A DNA stretch of 56,034 nucleotides from Thermoplasmata archaeon (GCA_035532555.1 DATKQS010000019.1:1-56034), one strand, 5' to 3'. Shown: positions 32,199 through 41,236, counted from the first letter of the stretch. The notes: generated by a model not told the origin, from the letters alone. Translations and numbers: made by a program.

Positions 32199-32858
32199 GT
32201 GCGCAAGGGACTCCTCATCGTGGGAATCGGGGTCGCCATCGTCGGGGCGACCTTCATCGCCACGATCATCAGCCTTCCGCCGCCTCCGAGCCAGATCTCG
32301 GCGGCAACGCTCGATGTTCCCTACATCCTGGACAACTCGACAGCGACCAGCAAGATCAATCCCGCGAGCGCTCCCTCGGCGAACATCTACTTCTCTTGGG
32401 TGTCGGATTACCCGATCGCGGTATCGCTCTACGATCGGCTCCCGTGCGTGCCGCAACACCCGAGCTGCACCCCGACGGCCCCGCTCGTCTCCTGGGTCCG
32501 GAATGCCTCCGGGAATTGGACCAGCTCCGGTGGGATCGATCTTCCGGTCTACGTCGTGCTGACGAACAACGGGAGCACTCCGGCCACGGTGAGCGGTACG
32601 ATCGTGGCGACCTACGTCCCATCGACCCCGTACCTTCCGACGTGGTCGTTGGTCGCGCTCGTCACGGGGGCGCTCGTGCTCCTCGGGATCGGGGCGGTCG
32701 CGATCTTCCTCGGGCTTTTCCTGCGCGCGGGGATCTACTCGCGTCCCTCGTCGACGGTCCCGGATTCCATCGCGGAAGACGATCGATACCTCGAAGAACT
32801 GGACGAGGAACCCGACCTAGCGGACGACCCGGCCTCCGACGACGAGCCCGATCGCTGA
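32199..32858 (+). CDS. Hypothetical protein with two membrane helices and an exposed loop
   Basis: The protein has 219 residues from GTG 32199. It has an N-terminal membrane helix (LLIVGIGVAIVGATFIATII), an extracellular domain of ~110 residues with N-x-S/T sites (DNSTAT, NASGNWTSS, NNGSTP) and one Cys pair (PCVPQHPSCTP), a second helix (WSLVALVTGALVLLGIGAVA) and a very acidic cytoplasmic tail (DDRYLEELDEEPDLADD). This two-helix, exposed-loop layout is common among uncharacterised archaeal envelope proteins. Convergent with the aIF5B gene. Function is unknown. Confidence 0.75.
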   Translation: MRKGLLIVGIGVAIVGATFIATIISLPPPPSQISAATLDVPYILDNSTATSKINPASAPSANIYFSWVSDYPIAVSLYDRLPCVPQHPSCTPTAPLVSWVRNASGNWTSSGGIDLPVYVVLTNNGSTPATVSGTIVATYVPSTPYLPTWSLVALVTGALVLLGIGAVAIFLGLFLRAGIYSRPSSTVPDSIAEDDRYLEELDEEPDLADDPASDDEPDR

Positions 32859-32862
32859 GCCT

Positions 32863-34626
32863 TCACTGCCCCCAGAACGGGCTTTCGGGTCGATGGATCC
32901 GAACGACCTCTTCGAGGATCGCCGTCTCGGAGGGGGTGAGCGGCTGCTTGCGCAGGATCCGTGCGGCGGACTCGGGCACGGCGACCAGAAGGAGATCCCC
33001 TTCCTGGACGTTGCGGCCGACGATCGCCCCTTCGATCGCCGCGGCGAGCTCGGAGCCCTCTTCCGCCTGGGCGACCGAGGTCCCCTCCCGTTGGAGACTG
33101 CGGAGCATACCGATCTCGGTGCCATCGAGACGCATCAGGCGGACGCCCGCGCGCAGAGTTCCTCCGATCACCCGGACCCCGACGATCGCGGGTTTCGACG
33201 CGCGGAAGACGTTCCCCGGAAGTATCTGGAGCTTGGCCGGGTGGACGAGCTCGAGGCGGCGCTGGATCTGGAGCGCGCGCTGACGCTCCTCCCGCCACTT
33301 CCCGTACTCCTCGATCACCCGGTACATCACCTCGCTGCGGAAGATCCGAACCGGCCCGGCCTCGCCCTCGGGTTGGGCATCCGGGAGGACGGGGACGTTG
33401 AACGCGAGCACGGCCCGGTGGGTCGGGTCCTTCACCGTGGCGACGCGGATGACCGTCGGCCGACCGATCGGTCCGACCGACGCTTCGTGGATCGGGATCT
33501 TCGCCTCCCGGCACTCGAATGCCAACGCCTCAAGCCCGCCAAGGGTGTCGGCGGCGATCGCCACGCCGCTTTCGGCATTCTCCGCCACGGGATGGCTCTC
33601 GCGCGCGAGATCCGAACGGACCTGCGCGGCCTCCTCCGGCGTGTGGACGACCTTGAGCAGTCCTCCGGGCATGGCGCCTTCGATGCCGGTGGCGGCGAGG
33701 TACACTCCGGCCGCCGCCTCTACGAACGAAAGAGAGTCGAGCTTGGGCACCTTGGGCGCCTTCCCCGTGCGCGACACGGCCGGACGGTAGATGCCGCGGA
33801 TGCGTGTCGTGAACGGCTCGTCCCGACCGGTGACCACGATCTCATCGCCGACGGCGATGCGACCGCGGTAGACGATGACGTCCCCGACCGGTCCGACGCC
33901 CTTCTGGTCGCTCCTCTCGAGGACGGTGCCTTCGCCTCCCTCCTCGACGAGGACCAGCTCCTCCCCAAGGAAGCGTTGGGAGAGCCCCACGAGGAGAGCG
34001 AGGAGTTCCGGGATCCCCGCGCCGGACTTCGCGGAGATCGGTACGATGCCCACGTTCCGCGTGAAATCGCTCACGCGATCGTAGCGCTCGGTGGAGAATC
34101 CCATCTGGTCGAGCTGCTGGGCGACCTCGTACAGGTGCTGATCGAGGGTGCGGCCAAACTCGGGCCCTCCCTTCGCAATCTGATCGAGCAGCGGTACGCG
34201 GCCGGCCGGCTTGCGCCAGCCGGCCAGGAGATCGATCTTGGTGAGCGCGATGACGAACGGCGTCTTCTCGTGCCGCAGGATCTGGATCGACTCTCGGGTC
34301 TGGGGCATGAGCCCCTCGCGCACATCGACGACGAGGATCGCGAGGTCCGCGAGCGCGCCTCCGCGTCGCCGCATCGTCTCGAAGGAGCGGTGGCCGGGGG
34401 TGTCGATGAACAGGAGTCCGGGAACGCGCATCTGCTCGGAGCGGAGGACGCCTTCGCACAGGCGGCGGACGACCTCACCCGGGACCTCGATCGCGCCGAT
34501 GTGCTGGGTGATGCCGCCGGCCTCCTGCGAGACGCGCGCGGATCCGGAGATCCGATCGAGCAGCGTCGTTTTGCCATGGTCCACGTGGCCGAGCACGGAG
34601 ACGATGGGCTCTCGCAGTCCGGTCAC
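32863..34626 (-). CDS. infB: Translation initiation factor aIF5B (IF-2 homologue)
   Basis: The protein has 587 residues from GTG 34626. GTPase motifs are VLGHVDHGKTTLLD (G1), the switch region GGITQHIGA (G2), FIDTPGHRSF (G3) and ALTKIDLL (G4, Thr in place of Asn). After the G domain come the beta-barrel domain II (VGPVGDVIVYRGRIAVGDEI), domain III and the C-terminal domain IV that binds initiator tRNA (LPGNVFRASKPAIVGVRVIG). Length and lack of a long N-terminal extension are typical of archaeal aIF5B, which joins ribosomal subunits. It lies 25 bases downstream of galT on the same strand. Confidence 0.93.
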   Translation of the reverse strand: MTGLREPIVSVLGHVDHGKTTLLDRISGSARVSQEAGGITQHIGAIEVPGEVVRRLCEGVLRSEQMRVPGLLFIDTPGHRSFETMRRRGGALADLAILVVDVREGLMPQTRESIQILRHEKTPFVIALTKIDLLAGWRKPAGRVPLLDQIAKGGPEFGRTLDQHLYEVAQQLDQMGFSTERYDRVSDFTRNVGIVPISAKSGAGIPELLALLVGLSQRFLGEELVLVEEGGEGTVLERSDQKGVGPVGDVIVYRGRIAVGDEIVVTGRDEPFTTRIRGIYRPAVSRTGKAPKVPKLDSLSFVEAAAGVYLAATGIEGAMPGGLLKVVHTPEEAAQVRSDLARESHPVAENAESGVAIAADTLGGLEALAFECREAKIPIHEASVGPIGRPTVIRVATVKDPTHRAVLAFNVPVLPDAQPEGEAGPVRIFRSEVMYRVIEEYGKWREERQRALQIQRRLELVHPAKLQILPGNVFRASKPAIVGVRVIGGTLRAGVRLMRLDGTEIGMLRSLQREGTSVAQAEEGSELAAAIEGAIVGRNVQEGDLLLVAVPESAARILRKQPLTPSETAILEEVVRIHRPESPFWGQ

Positions 34627-34651
34627 GTTTCTCGCGACCGGGCCTTCACCA

Positions 34652-35692
34652 TTAGCGTTTCTGGGGCGCCGAGCTCCGCTCCTTTTCGAGCTGTGCTCGA
34701 AGCTCGGCGGCCGCGCGCTCCGGCGGAACCGGGTTCACGGGAGTCCCGGCCCCGAGCTCGTACCCGTCCACGCGCAGCAGACGGGGGGCGACCTCGACGT
34801 GCCAGTGGAAGCCGCTCCCCGTTCCCGGAGGCGGTTCCAATCCGTGGATGTACCAGTTGTACGACGCGCCGGGCCGGACCCCGTCAAGCGCCCGGAGGAC
34901 CGCGGGGAGCAGTTCGGCGAGCCGGTCGACCTCCCCATCGGACGCGGCTGCAAAGGTGGACACATGCCGATGGGGTACGATCCAGATCTCGTACGGATGC
35001 TCGGAGGCGAACGGGGCTAGGACGGCGAAGTGCTCATCGTTCGCTACGATCCGTTCCCCCGCACGCGCCTCTGCCGCTACGACCGATTCGAGCCCGCAAT
35101 CCCCAGGCCCGGAGTCCGCTATGCGACGGAGCCCCTCGAGCTCCTCGATCAGCCGGAACGGGACCGTCTCGGTCGCGACGAGCTGAACGTGGGGGTGCAG
35201 CAGGGTCCCGCCGGACTCCGGGCCCGCATTCTCGAGGAGCAGGACGGAGTGGATCGACGGCCGGGCCGCGAGGTCTCGGACGCGTTCACGGAAGAATCGA
35301 AAGAGCTCTCGGAGGTGCGATGGGGGGAAGTGCGGCAGCCCGGGAGCGTGGGCGGGGCTCGTGACGATCACTTCATGGAGACCGGCGCCCGCAGCACGCT
35401 GGAACAGGTCCGAGCCGGCCGTCGCGCCCTCGGTCCCAACCCCATCGACAGTGGGGAAACGGTTCGGTATCGATCGCACGGTCCAGCCCGGTGCGTCCGC
35501 CACGCTTCCGCTCGGTCGGACGGCCGCAATTTCCGGAGGGGTCCGGCCCTCGCGCCCTTCGCAGAACGGGCAATCCTCGGCATCCGCGGACCGAGACGAC
35601 GAAGGCGCCCGGTACTCGTCCGGCCGGGCCGAACGGCCTTCCGCGACGATGCGCCATCGCCCGGTAATCGGGTCCCTGCGGAACTCGGACAT
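34652..35692 (-). CDS. galT: Galactose-1-phosphate uridylyltransferase
   Basis: The protein has 346 residues from ATG 35692 (an ATG at 35707 adds five). It belongs to the HIT superfamily: the N-terminal DPITGRWRIVAEGRSARPDE and zinc-binding CPFCEG match GalT, the active-site HPHVQL carries the nucleophilic His, and the second half has GFHWHVEVAPRL. The family transfers UMP between UDP-glucose and galactose-1-phosphate in the Leloir pathway; archaeal members may act on other sugar-1-phosphates. It sits between dinB and infB with short gaps, on the same strand, though the functions are unrelated. Confidence 0.9.
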   Translation of the reverse strand: MSEFRRDPITGRWRIVAEGRSARPDEYRAPSSSRSADAEDCPFCEGREGRTPPEIAAVRPSGSVADAPGWTVRSIPNRFPTVDGVGTEGATAGSDLFQRAAGAGLHEVIVTSPAHAPGLPHFPPSHLRELFRFFRERVRDLAARPSIHSVLLLENAGPESGGTLLHPHVQLVATETVPFRLIEELEGLRRIADSGPGDCGLESVVAAEARAGERIVANDEHFAVLAPFASEHPYEIWIVPHRHVSTFAAASDGEVDRLAELLPAVLRALDGVRPGASYNWYIHGLEPPPGTGSGFHWHVEVAPRLLRVDGYELGAGTPVNPVPPERAAAELRAQLEKERSSAPQKR

Positions 35693-35718
35693 GCGTGGCC
35701 CCGGCATGGGGTCAGGTC

Positions 35719-36858
35719 CTATTGAGGAGTCCTAGGCCCTCCCGGCGGCGGCCCGGTCAGGGGCGAGGACTGGACGAACGCATCGAGCGACACCTGCTTG
35801 TGCCGCCGTTCCGAGAGGCGCTCGGTTTTCACGGAGAGGGTCCGAATCGACCGTCCGCGCCCCGATCGCTCGGTGTCCCAGAGCTCCCGCGCGAGCCGGG
35901 TCGCCGCGAGCGAGAGAGAGTCGGGCCCCTCGTGGGCGGCCCCCAGCGATCGGCTTCGCTGCGAGCGAGAAAAGTCGCTCCACCGGAACGCGACCGCGAC
36001 CGTCGTGTAGCGGAGCCCTTCCTTCTCTAGACTTCCGGCCAGATCACGCGCGAGCTCGTGGACCGCTGGCTCCACCTCCTCCCACCGGTCGACGTCCTGA
36101 GGGAACGTGCGATCGGTCGAACGCGAACGGGGGCCGCTTTCCCTTTCGACCGGGTCGCGTCCCCGGCCGCGCGCGATCGCGACCAGTTCGTGGGCGAACG
36201 GACCCACCCGGCCGGCCAGCTCGGAGGGGCGACACGCCGCGAGCTCCCCGATGGTGGTCACGCCCGCGGCCCGGAGGAGCCCCTCCGTCTTCGGGCCGAC
36301 CCCGGGAATCGCTCGCGCCGGAAGGGGCGCGAGAAAGTCCCGGATGGACGCCGCATCGGGTGGTACGAGGACGATGCCCCCCGGCTTCGCCCGGTCGCTT
36401 GCCATCTTGGCCAGCACCCGGTGTGACGCGATCCCGATCGAGGAGGGAAGCCCGAGCTTCTCGTAGAGTCCCCGCTGGATCCCTTCGGCAATCGGGCGGA
36501 CCGCGTCCGGGTTCTCCACGTCGACGGCAATCGCGAACTCGTCGATGCTCTGGGGCCGCACCTCATCGAACTGGGCCGCGAGCCACGCGCGGACCTCCGC
36601 CGACGCGCGCTCGTACTTGGGGTGGTCCGCCGGGATCCACACGGCGCTCGGACAGAGCCGATCCGCTTCCAGGACCGGTTGGGCGCTGTGGACTCCGAAC
36701 CGACGCGCCTCGTAGCTGGCCGAGAGGACGACGCCGCGAGTCCGTTCTAACTTCGGGGAAGGCCCGACGATGACGGGCTGGCCCCGCTGCTCGGGACGAT
36801 GCCGCAATTCACAGGAAACGTAGAACGCGTCCATGTCCACGTAGACGACCCATCTCAT
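35719..36858 (-). CDS. dinB: Y-family DNA polymerase (Dpo4/Pol IV)
   Basis: The protein has 379 residues from ATG 36858; the upstream extension of the frame lacks similarity. Catalytic acids are in YVDMDAFYVSCE (Asp8) and PQSIDEFAI (Asp106-Glu107). The thumb helix-hairpin-helix (RAIPGVGPKTEGLLRAAGVT) and the little-finger domain (STDRTFPQDVD...TVAVAFRWSDF) follow in the expected order. The C-terminal ~25 residues lack an obvious PIP-box-like Q-x-x-(I/L)-x-x-F-F motif apart from QVSLDAFV, which fits one loosely. It performs translesion synthesis. It lies between fhs and galT. Confidence 0.93.
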   Translation of the reverse strand: MRWVVYVDMDAFYVSCELRHRPEQRGQPVIVGPSPKLERTRGVVLSASYEARRFGVHSAQPVLEADRLCPSAVWIPADHPKYERASAEVRAWLAAQFDEVRPQSIDEFAIAVDVENPDAVRPIAEGIQRGLYEKLGLPSSIGIASHRVLAKMASDRAKPGGIVLVPPDAASIRDFLAPLPARAIPGVGPKTEGLLRAAGVTTIGELAACRPSELAGRVGPFAHELVAIARGRGRDPVERESGPRSRSTDRTFPQDVDRWEEVEPAVHELARDLAGSLEKEGLRYTTVAVAFRWSDFSRSQRSRSLGAAHEGPDSLSLAATRLARELWDTERSGRGRSIRTLSVKTERLSERRHKQVSLDAFVQSSPLTGPPPGGPRTPQ

Positions 36859-36973
36859 GGTCGCGTTCCCCGAAGAGAGGCGAGGGACGGAGGGCACGAT
36901 GAACCCATCGGAGTCCCCCGCCCGTGGTCGATCGGGACGGACTCCGAGAGCTACGTGATGCGGTCGCCGCCCC

Positions 36974-38605
36974 TCAGAGAAGGCCGGTGACCTCTCCGGT
37001 GCCGTTCACACCGATATGCCGCGCGGCCGGGTCCTGGGGAAGGCCCGGCATGCTGAGGATCTCGCCCAGCGATGCGAGCGCGAACCCCGCCCCGGCCCAC
37101 GGGTGCCAGGAGTGGACCCGGACGTCGAACGCCTGAGGTGCGCCGAGACGATGCGCATCATCGGACAGCGAAAGCTGGGTCTTGGCGACGCACAGCGGCC
37201 CTCGGCCGAGCCCCACCGATTCGAGGGCCTCGAGATCCATCATCGCCTGGGGTAGGGAGGCCACCCCGCGGGCCCCGTAGAGCGCTCGGGCGACGGTGAG
37301 AAGCTTCTCGGTCACCGGTAGGTCCGCCGCAAAGATCGGACGGGCGGCCCGTCCTTGAGCGGCTACGCCTCGCACTTCCGTGGCGAGGACCTCTGCGCCG
37401 GCCCCACCGTCCGCGTACGCGGTGGAGCGCGCCCAGCGCACCCCCTGGGAGCGGAGATGCTCTTCGAGAACGGCGAGCTCCTCGGGCGTGTCGTGAGGGT
37501 GTTCGTTCACCGCGACGACCGGTTCGAGCCCGAGCGTACGTACGTTGGCCAGATGTCGATCGAGGTTGGCGAGCCCGCGCCGGATCGCGTCGGGGCCCGT
37601 CACCGGAGGATCCGAAGAAAGGGTCCGACCGTGGTGGCGGAGAGCATCGACCGTGGCCACGACGACGGCGGCGACGGGTTGGAATCCGCCACTGGGCCCG
37701 ACGAGGTCGACGAACTTTTCCGCTCCGAGCTCGGAAGCGAACCCGGCCTCGACCAGGACGTAATCCGCGAGCGAAAGGGCCAGCCGGACCGAGCTCACGC
37801 TCGCCGTGCCGGGGCCCAGATTCGCGAACGGTCCAGCGTGCACGAGCGCGGGGGTCCCCTCGGCGGTCTGGACCAAGTTCGGCTCCATCGCGTGTCGGAG
37901 GATCGCCGTCATCGCGCCCCCCGCACCCAGGTCCGAGGCCCGAATGGGGCGTCCCGCGCGCGAGAAGCCCACGAGCATTCCATCGAGCCGGGCATGGAGG
38001 TCGTCGAGATCGCGCGAGAGGCATTGGATCGCTGCAACCTCCGAGGCGGCCGCGATCACAAAGCCATCCGAGCGCTCCGGACCGCTCGCGGTGCCGCCGA
38101 GCCCCACGCGAACGCGGCGCAGCGCCCGATCGTCGAGATCGATCGCGCGAGGGACCGTGATCCGGTCGGGATCGATCTCGAAATCGTTGCCATAATGGAG
38201 GTGATTGTCGACCATGGACGCTAGAAGGTTCTGAGCGCTGGCGATGGCGTACAGGTCGCCGGTCAGGCCGAGGTTGATCTCCGCGCTCGGCTCGACCGTG
38301 GCGCGTCCGCCGCCTGTCGCGCCCCCCTTGGTGCCGAAGACCGGGCCGAACGATGGCTGCCGTAGGCAGGGGACGGCCCGGAATCCTTGACGCGCGAGCG
38401 CCATCGCCGTCCCGATCGCGGTGACGGTCTTTCCCTCTCCGTGAGCCGTCGGAGTCATGGACGTCACGAGGATCAACTTGGCCCGCGCGGGACCCGTCCG
38501 CGCACGGACGACCGAGGAAGGGATCTTGGCCATGCCGGGACCGTATGGGACGAGCTCCCCCGGCGTTAGGCCAAGATCGGCAGCGACGTCCTCGAGGCGC
38601 TTCAT
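36974..38605 (-). CDS. fhs: Formate--tetrahydrofolate ligase
   Basis: The protein has 543 residues from ATG 38605. Landmarks are the N-terminal PYGPGMAKI, the P-loop-like TPTAHGEGKTVTAIGTAMAL, LRQPSFGPVFGTKGGATGGG, EINLGLTGDLYAI and NLLASMVDNHLHYGN, and the C-terminal HPWAGAGFALASLGEILSMPGL and GTGEVTGLL. It makes 10-formyl-THF from formate with ATP. The enzyme implies use of tetrahydrofolate rather than only methanopterin, as in several Thermoplasmatota; no folD or other C1 gene is in the window. The IS605-type element ends five bases upstream of its ATG. Confidence 0.93.
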   Translation of the reverse strand: MKRLEDVAADLGLTPGELVPYGPGMAKIPSSVVRARTGPARAKLILVTSMTPTAHGEGKTVTAIGTAMALARQGFRAVPCLRQPSFGPVFGTKGGATGGGRATVEPSAEINLGLTGDLYAIASAQNLLASMVDNHLHYGNDFEIDPDRITVPRAIDLDDRALRRVRVGLGGTASGPERSDGFVIAAASEVAAIQCLSRDLDDLHARLDGMLVGFSRAGRPIRASDLGAGGAMTAILRHAMEPNLVQTAEGTPALVHAGPFANLGPGTASVSSVRLALSLADYVLVEAGFASELGAEKFVDLVGPSGGFQPVAAVVVATVDALRHHGRTLSSDPPVTGPDAIRRGLANLDRHLANVRTLGLEPVVAVNEHPHDTPEELAVLEEHLRSQGVRWARSTAYADGGAGAEVLATEVRGVAAQGRAARPIFAADLPVTEKLLTVARALYGARGVASLPQAMMDLEALESVGLGRGPLCVAKTQLSLSDDAHRLGAPQAFDVRVHSWHPWAGAGFALASLGEILSMPGLPQDPAARHIGVNGTGEVTGLL

Positions 38606-38609
38606 AGTT

Positions 38610-39071
38610 TCACGCGGGCGGAGACCCCCCAACTTGTTGGGGGGAGGAAGCCCGCCCCTTGGGTCTTCCGGGCACTCGGAGCTTCTGGTCTCGGACGTAT
38701 CGGGCGACCGTCTCTTCGGAGACGCGGCCCACCGACCCGACGTAGTAGCTCGGGCTCCAGAGATGTCCGTGCGGGAACGTGAGCTTGAGCGTGGGATGCT
38801 CGCGGAACATCACGACACCCGTCGTTCCCTTCAACACCTTGACGATGCCGGTCGGCGACTCGGAGGGCGGTGCCTCGATAAACAGATGGATGTGGTCCGG
38901 CATGACCTCCAACTCCTTGACCTCCCAACCTCGAGCCTCGGCGACGGACCGGATACACGTCCTCAACCCGCGTTGGACCGCCTCGGGGAGATTCTTCCGG
39001 TACTTGGGACACCAGACGATGTGGTAGGCCAGTTCGTAGACGGCGGAACTGGCGCTCTTGATCTCCACCAT
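38610..39071 (-). CDS. tnpA: IS200/IS605 Y1 (HUH) transposase TnpA
   Basis: The protein has 153 residues. It has the start YELAYHIVWCPKYRKNL, the HUH motif in VMPDHIHLFIEAPP, and the region of the catalytic Tyr in LWSPSYYVGSVGRVSEETVA, followed by the final helix (RYVRDQ). These match TnpA enzymes that excise and insert single-stranded circles using subterminal hairpins. The last ~20 residues (basic, Gly/Ser/Pro-rich) run into the left-end hairpin, and the stop lies five bases before fhs. Confidence 0.92.
   Translation of the reverse strand: MVEIKSASSAVYELAYHIVWCPKYRKNLPEAVQRGLRTCIRSVAEARGWEVKELEVMPDHIHLFIEAPPSESPTGIVKVLKGTTGVVMFREHPTLKLTFPHGHLWSPSYYVGSVGRVSEETVARYVRDQKLRVPGRPKGRASSPQQVGGSPPA
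38625..38644. repeat. Left-end hairpin of the IS605-type element
   Basis: A perfect palindrome with an 8-bp stem (CCCCCCAA / TTGGGGGG) and a four-base loop (CTTG). It lies inside the last codons of tnpA and about 20 bp from the fhs start codon, so it is also in position to act as a hairpin in any mRNA reading from tnpA into fhs. Confidence 0.75.
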
Positions 39072-39105
39072 ACATTAATACCCCCTCAAGGACATATAGC
39101 CAGCG

Positions 39106-40251
39106 GTGCGGACGATTCTGGTGCGGCTGGAGGTGAGCCCCGAGGAGCGGGACGCCCTGCTCCGCACCATGGAGGCGATGAACCGCGCCTGCGATGCGGT
39201 CGGTGAGGTGGCGTTCCGGGAGAAGTGCCGCCGCCGAACACCGCTCCACCACCGGACCTACAGCATGGTCCGAGCGAGGTTCGGCCTCTCGGCCCAGATG
39301 GCGGTGCGCGCCATCGGGAAGGTCGGTGGGGCCTACGTGCGCGATCCCTCGCGCCAGCCGACCTTTCGCCTCCGTGGGGCCGTTCCCTATGACCCGAGGA
39401 TCCTATCGTGGAAGGGCGAGGGCAGGGAACGGGTGTCCCTGCTCGCCCTCGACGGTCGGCACGAGTTCCGGGTGCGCTGGTCCGAGTACGGCCGACAGGC
39501 GGTGGCGCGCGGGAAGCTCCGGGGCGAAGCCGACCTGGTCTACCGGGACCGCGCGTTCTACCTCTCACTGGTCGTCGAGTCGAGGGACCCGAGACCGTAT
39601 GAGCCGGTCGGAGCGCTCGGGGTGGACCTCGGGGTGGTCAACCTCGCCGTGGATTCCGACGGCACGACCTACAAGGCGGATGGGGTGGATCGAGTGCGAA
39701 CCCGGACGGACCGCTTTCGAGCGCACCTCCAGCGAGTCGGCACGAGGAGCGCCAAGCGCCACCTGAAGGCGCTGGGTCGGCGAGAGGGAAACTTCCGTCG
39801 CCAGACGAACCACTGCATTTCCAAGGAGATCGTCGCGCGGGCCGAAGGCACGGCGCGAGCGGTCGCCCTCGAAGACCTCGAGGGGATCCGCGCGCGGACC
39901 ACGGTTCGGCGCTCCCAGCGGCGACGACACCTCTCTTGGAGCTTCGCCCAGCTCCGCGCCTTCGTGGAGTACAAGGCGGCGGCGAAGGGAGTTCCGGTGG
40001 TCCTCGTGGACCCGAGGAACACGTCCCGTACATGCCCTCGGTGCGGGACGATCGACCGGAAGAACCGACGGACGAGGGAGGAGTTCCGATGCGTGTCGTG
40101 CGGCCTCGCTGGGCCGGCCGACCGCATCGCCGCAACGAACATCGCGGCGAGGGCCGGAGTCGACCGGCCCATCGTAGCGGGGAGTGAGGAAGTGTGGGGA
40201 CATGTTTCCGACCTCAGCTGCAAGCCACTGATTTCAATCGGTGGTCGTTGA
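39106..40251 (+). CDS. tnpB: TnpB RNA-guided nuclease (IS605 OrfB)
   Basis: The protein has 381 residues from GTG 39106. The RuvC-like catalytic acids are in GVDLGVVNLAV (Asp), AVALEDLEGIR (Glu) and GPADRIAATNIAAR (Asp), and the zinc finger is TCPRCGTIDRK...FRCVSCG. The N-terminal domain resembles the usual OrfB helix-turn-helix (SPEERDALLRTMEAMNRACD). TnpB proteins are guided by an omega RNA transcribed from the 3' end of the gene and the right end of the element to cut the empty donor site. Catalytic residues are intact. Confidence 0.92.
   Translation: MRTILVRLEVSPEERDALLRTMEAMNRACDAVGEVAFREKCRRRTPLHHRTYSMVRARFGLSAQMAVRAIGKVGGAYVRDPSRQPTFRLRGAVPYDPRILSWKGEGRERVSLLALDGRHEFRVRWSEYGRQAVARGKLRGEADLVYRDRAFYLSLVVESRDPRPYEPVGALGVDLGVVNLAVDSDGTTYKADGVDRVRTRTDRFRAHLQRVGTRSAKRHLKALGRREGNFRRQTNHCISKEIVARAEGTARAVALEDLEGIRARTTVRRSQRRRHLSWSFAQLRAFVEYKAAAKGVPVVLVDPRNTSRTCPRCGTIDRKNRRTREEFRCVSCGLAGPADRIAATNIAARAGVDRPIVAGSEEVWGHVSDLSCKPLISIGGR
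40225..40244. repeat. Right-end hairpin of the IS605-type element
   Basis: CCACTGAT and ATCGGTGG can pair over eight positions with one G-T wobble around a TTCA loop. It spans the last codons of tnpB, where the right-end subterminal hairpin and the 3' part of the omega RNA are expected. Confidence 0.65.
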
Positions 40252-40663
40252 CGGTTCTCCGGTCGTCCCTCTTGGCCGCCCCCGCAGGTGCAGGCCGCGG
40301 ATAGGACAGACGGCGGTCCGCGCGGGCAGAGGAGCAGCTTCCAGCCGAGGGCGATTCCGCGTTCTGGTCCACCCTAGGGGCCCGGGTACGCCTCGATCCA
40401 TGCGGCCTTCGTAGGCGGTAGCGCGAAACGAGGCTAAGAAACCGCAGTCTAGCGGGCTCGACCCTCCTCGACGGGCGGGAGATGGGATGACCGGGGTCGC
40501 TCCGCTCCCTGCGGTCGGCGCTCGCATCCCGCCTCTCCACCGGGAGGTTCTCCGGCAGGCCCGCGGCGCCTGCCTCCGATCCGCGGTCGGGCGGAGTGCG
40601 CGCCTATCCCGGCCGCTTCAAGAGCCGGTGACCGGTGGGGCGATTCGCCCCGGTTCACTCTCG
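40252..40663. other. Intergenic stretch downstream of the IS605-type element
   Basis: About 410 bases lie between the tnpB stop and the GrpB-like gene. The first part should contain the right boundary of the element and, directly after it, the genomic sequence that would form the guide of the omega RNA. No protein-like frame was recognised; a long frame open into the GrpB gene from 40487 is Arg/Pro-rich and treated as chance. Confidence 0.4.
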
Positions 40664-41218
40664 ATGTCCCCGAACGACGATCCGATCATCATCGTACCTT
40701 ATGATCCGAGGTGGCCGGAGGAGTTCCGCGCGATCGGGACGGCGCTGCGGCTCGAGCTGGGGAAGGTCGCGACGCGCATCGATCACGTCGGATCGACCGC
40801 CGTACCCGGGCTCGCGGCCAAGGACGTGATCGACATTCAGATCTCGGTCGCCCAACGGACGGCCGAAGGAGGCATCCGCGGACCGCTCGAGACCCTCGGG
40901 TATGTCTTCTACCCCGCGAACCCCGACCGGACCCAACTGTTCTTCCGTGAACCGGAGGGGCGCCGCCGCACCCACGTTCACGTCCGCGCGCAGGGCAGCT
41001 TCGACGAGCAGCTCAACTTACTGTTCCGTGACTTCCTGAGGGCCGAACCCGCGGTCGCCCAGCTCTACGCCTCGGAAAAGCGGACGCTGGCGGAGCGTTT
41101 CCGGAACGACCGGGAAGGCTACGTTGCAGCCAAGGAGCCCATGCTCTGGAGCCTGCTCGTGCGGGCCCATTCGTGGTCTCAGAAGGTGGGCTGGTCGCCT
41201 CCGTCGAGCGACGCGTGA
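40664..41218 (+). CDS. GrpB family (UPF0157) nucleotidyltransferase-fold protein
   Basis: The protein has 184 residues from ATG 40664. It has the GrpB layout: IIIVPYDPRWPEEFRAIG, then RIDHVGSTAVPGLAAKDVID (the GSTxVxGLxxKxxxDI signature), a strand IQISVAQR, and THVHVRAQGSFDEQLNLLFR. GrpB proteins have a nucleotidyltransferase fold; some are linked to CoA metabolism (fusions with dephospho-CoA kinase), but the reaction is unknown. The family is more common in bacteria, and its position next to an IS605-type element is compatible with gene transfer. It stands alone, convergent with the KaiC-like pair. Confidence 0.88.
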   Translation: MSPNDDPIIIVPYDPRWPEEFRAIGTALRLELGKVATRIDHVGSTAVPGLAAKDVIDIQISVAQRTAEGGIRGPLETLGYVFYPANPDRTQLFFREPEGRRRTHVHVRAQGSFDEQLNLLFRDFLRAEPAVAQLYASEKRTLAERFRNDREGYVAAKEPMLWSLLVRAHSWSQKVGWSPPSSDA

Positions 41219-41236
41219 TCGGGGCGATCCGAAGTA

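Larger units (their letters stand above)
38606..40251. mobile_element. IS200/IS605-type insertion sequence with divergent tnpA and tnpB
   Basis: The element carries an intact Y1 transposase (38610-39071, minus) and an intact TnpB (39106-40251, plus), divergent from a 34-bp AT-rich gap. Near each outer end is a hairpin: 38625-38644 on the tnpA side and 40225-40244 on the tnpB side, as expected for the subterminal hairpins that TnpA recognises. Exact ends cannot be fixed because this family makes no target duplication and cuts at short sites; the limits given are approximate. The tnpA side abuts the start of fhs. Confidence 0.85.

Noticed and set aside
32893-35364. 823-codon plus-strand open frame
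   Set aside because: It is the complement of aIF5B and part of galT, both identified by motifs. Its length only reflects the GC-rich codon bias.
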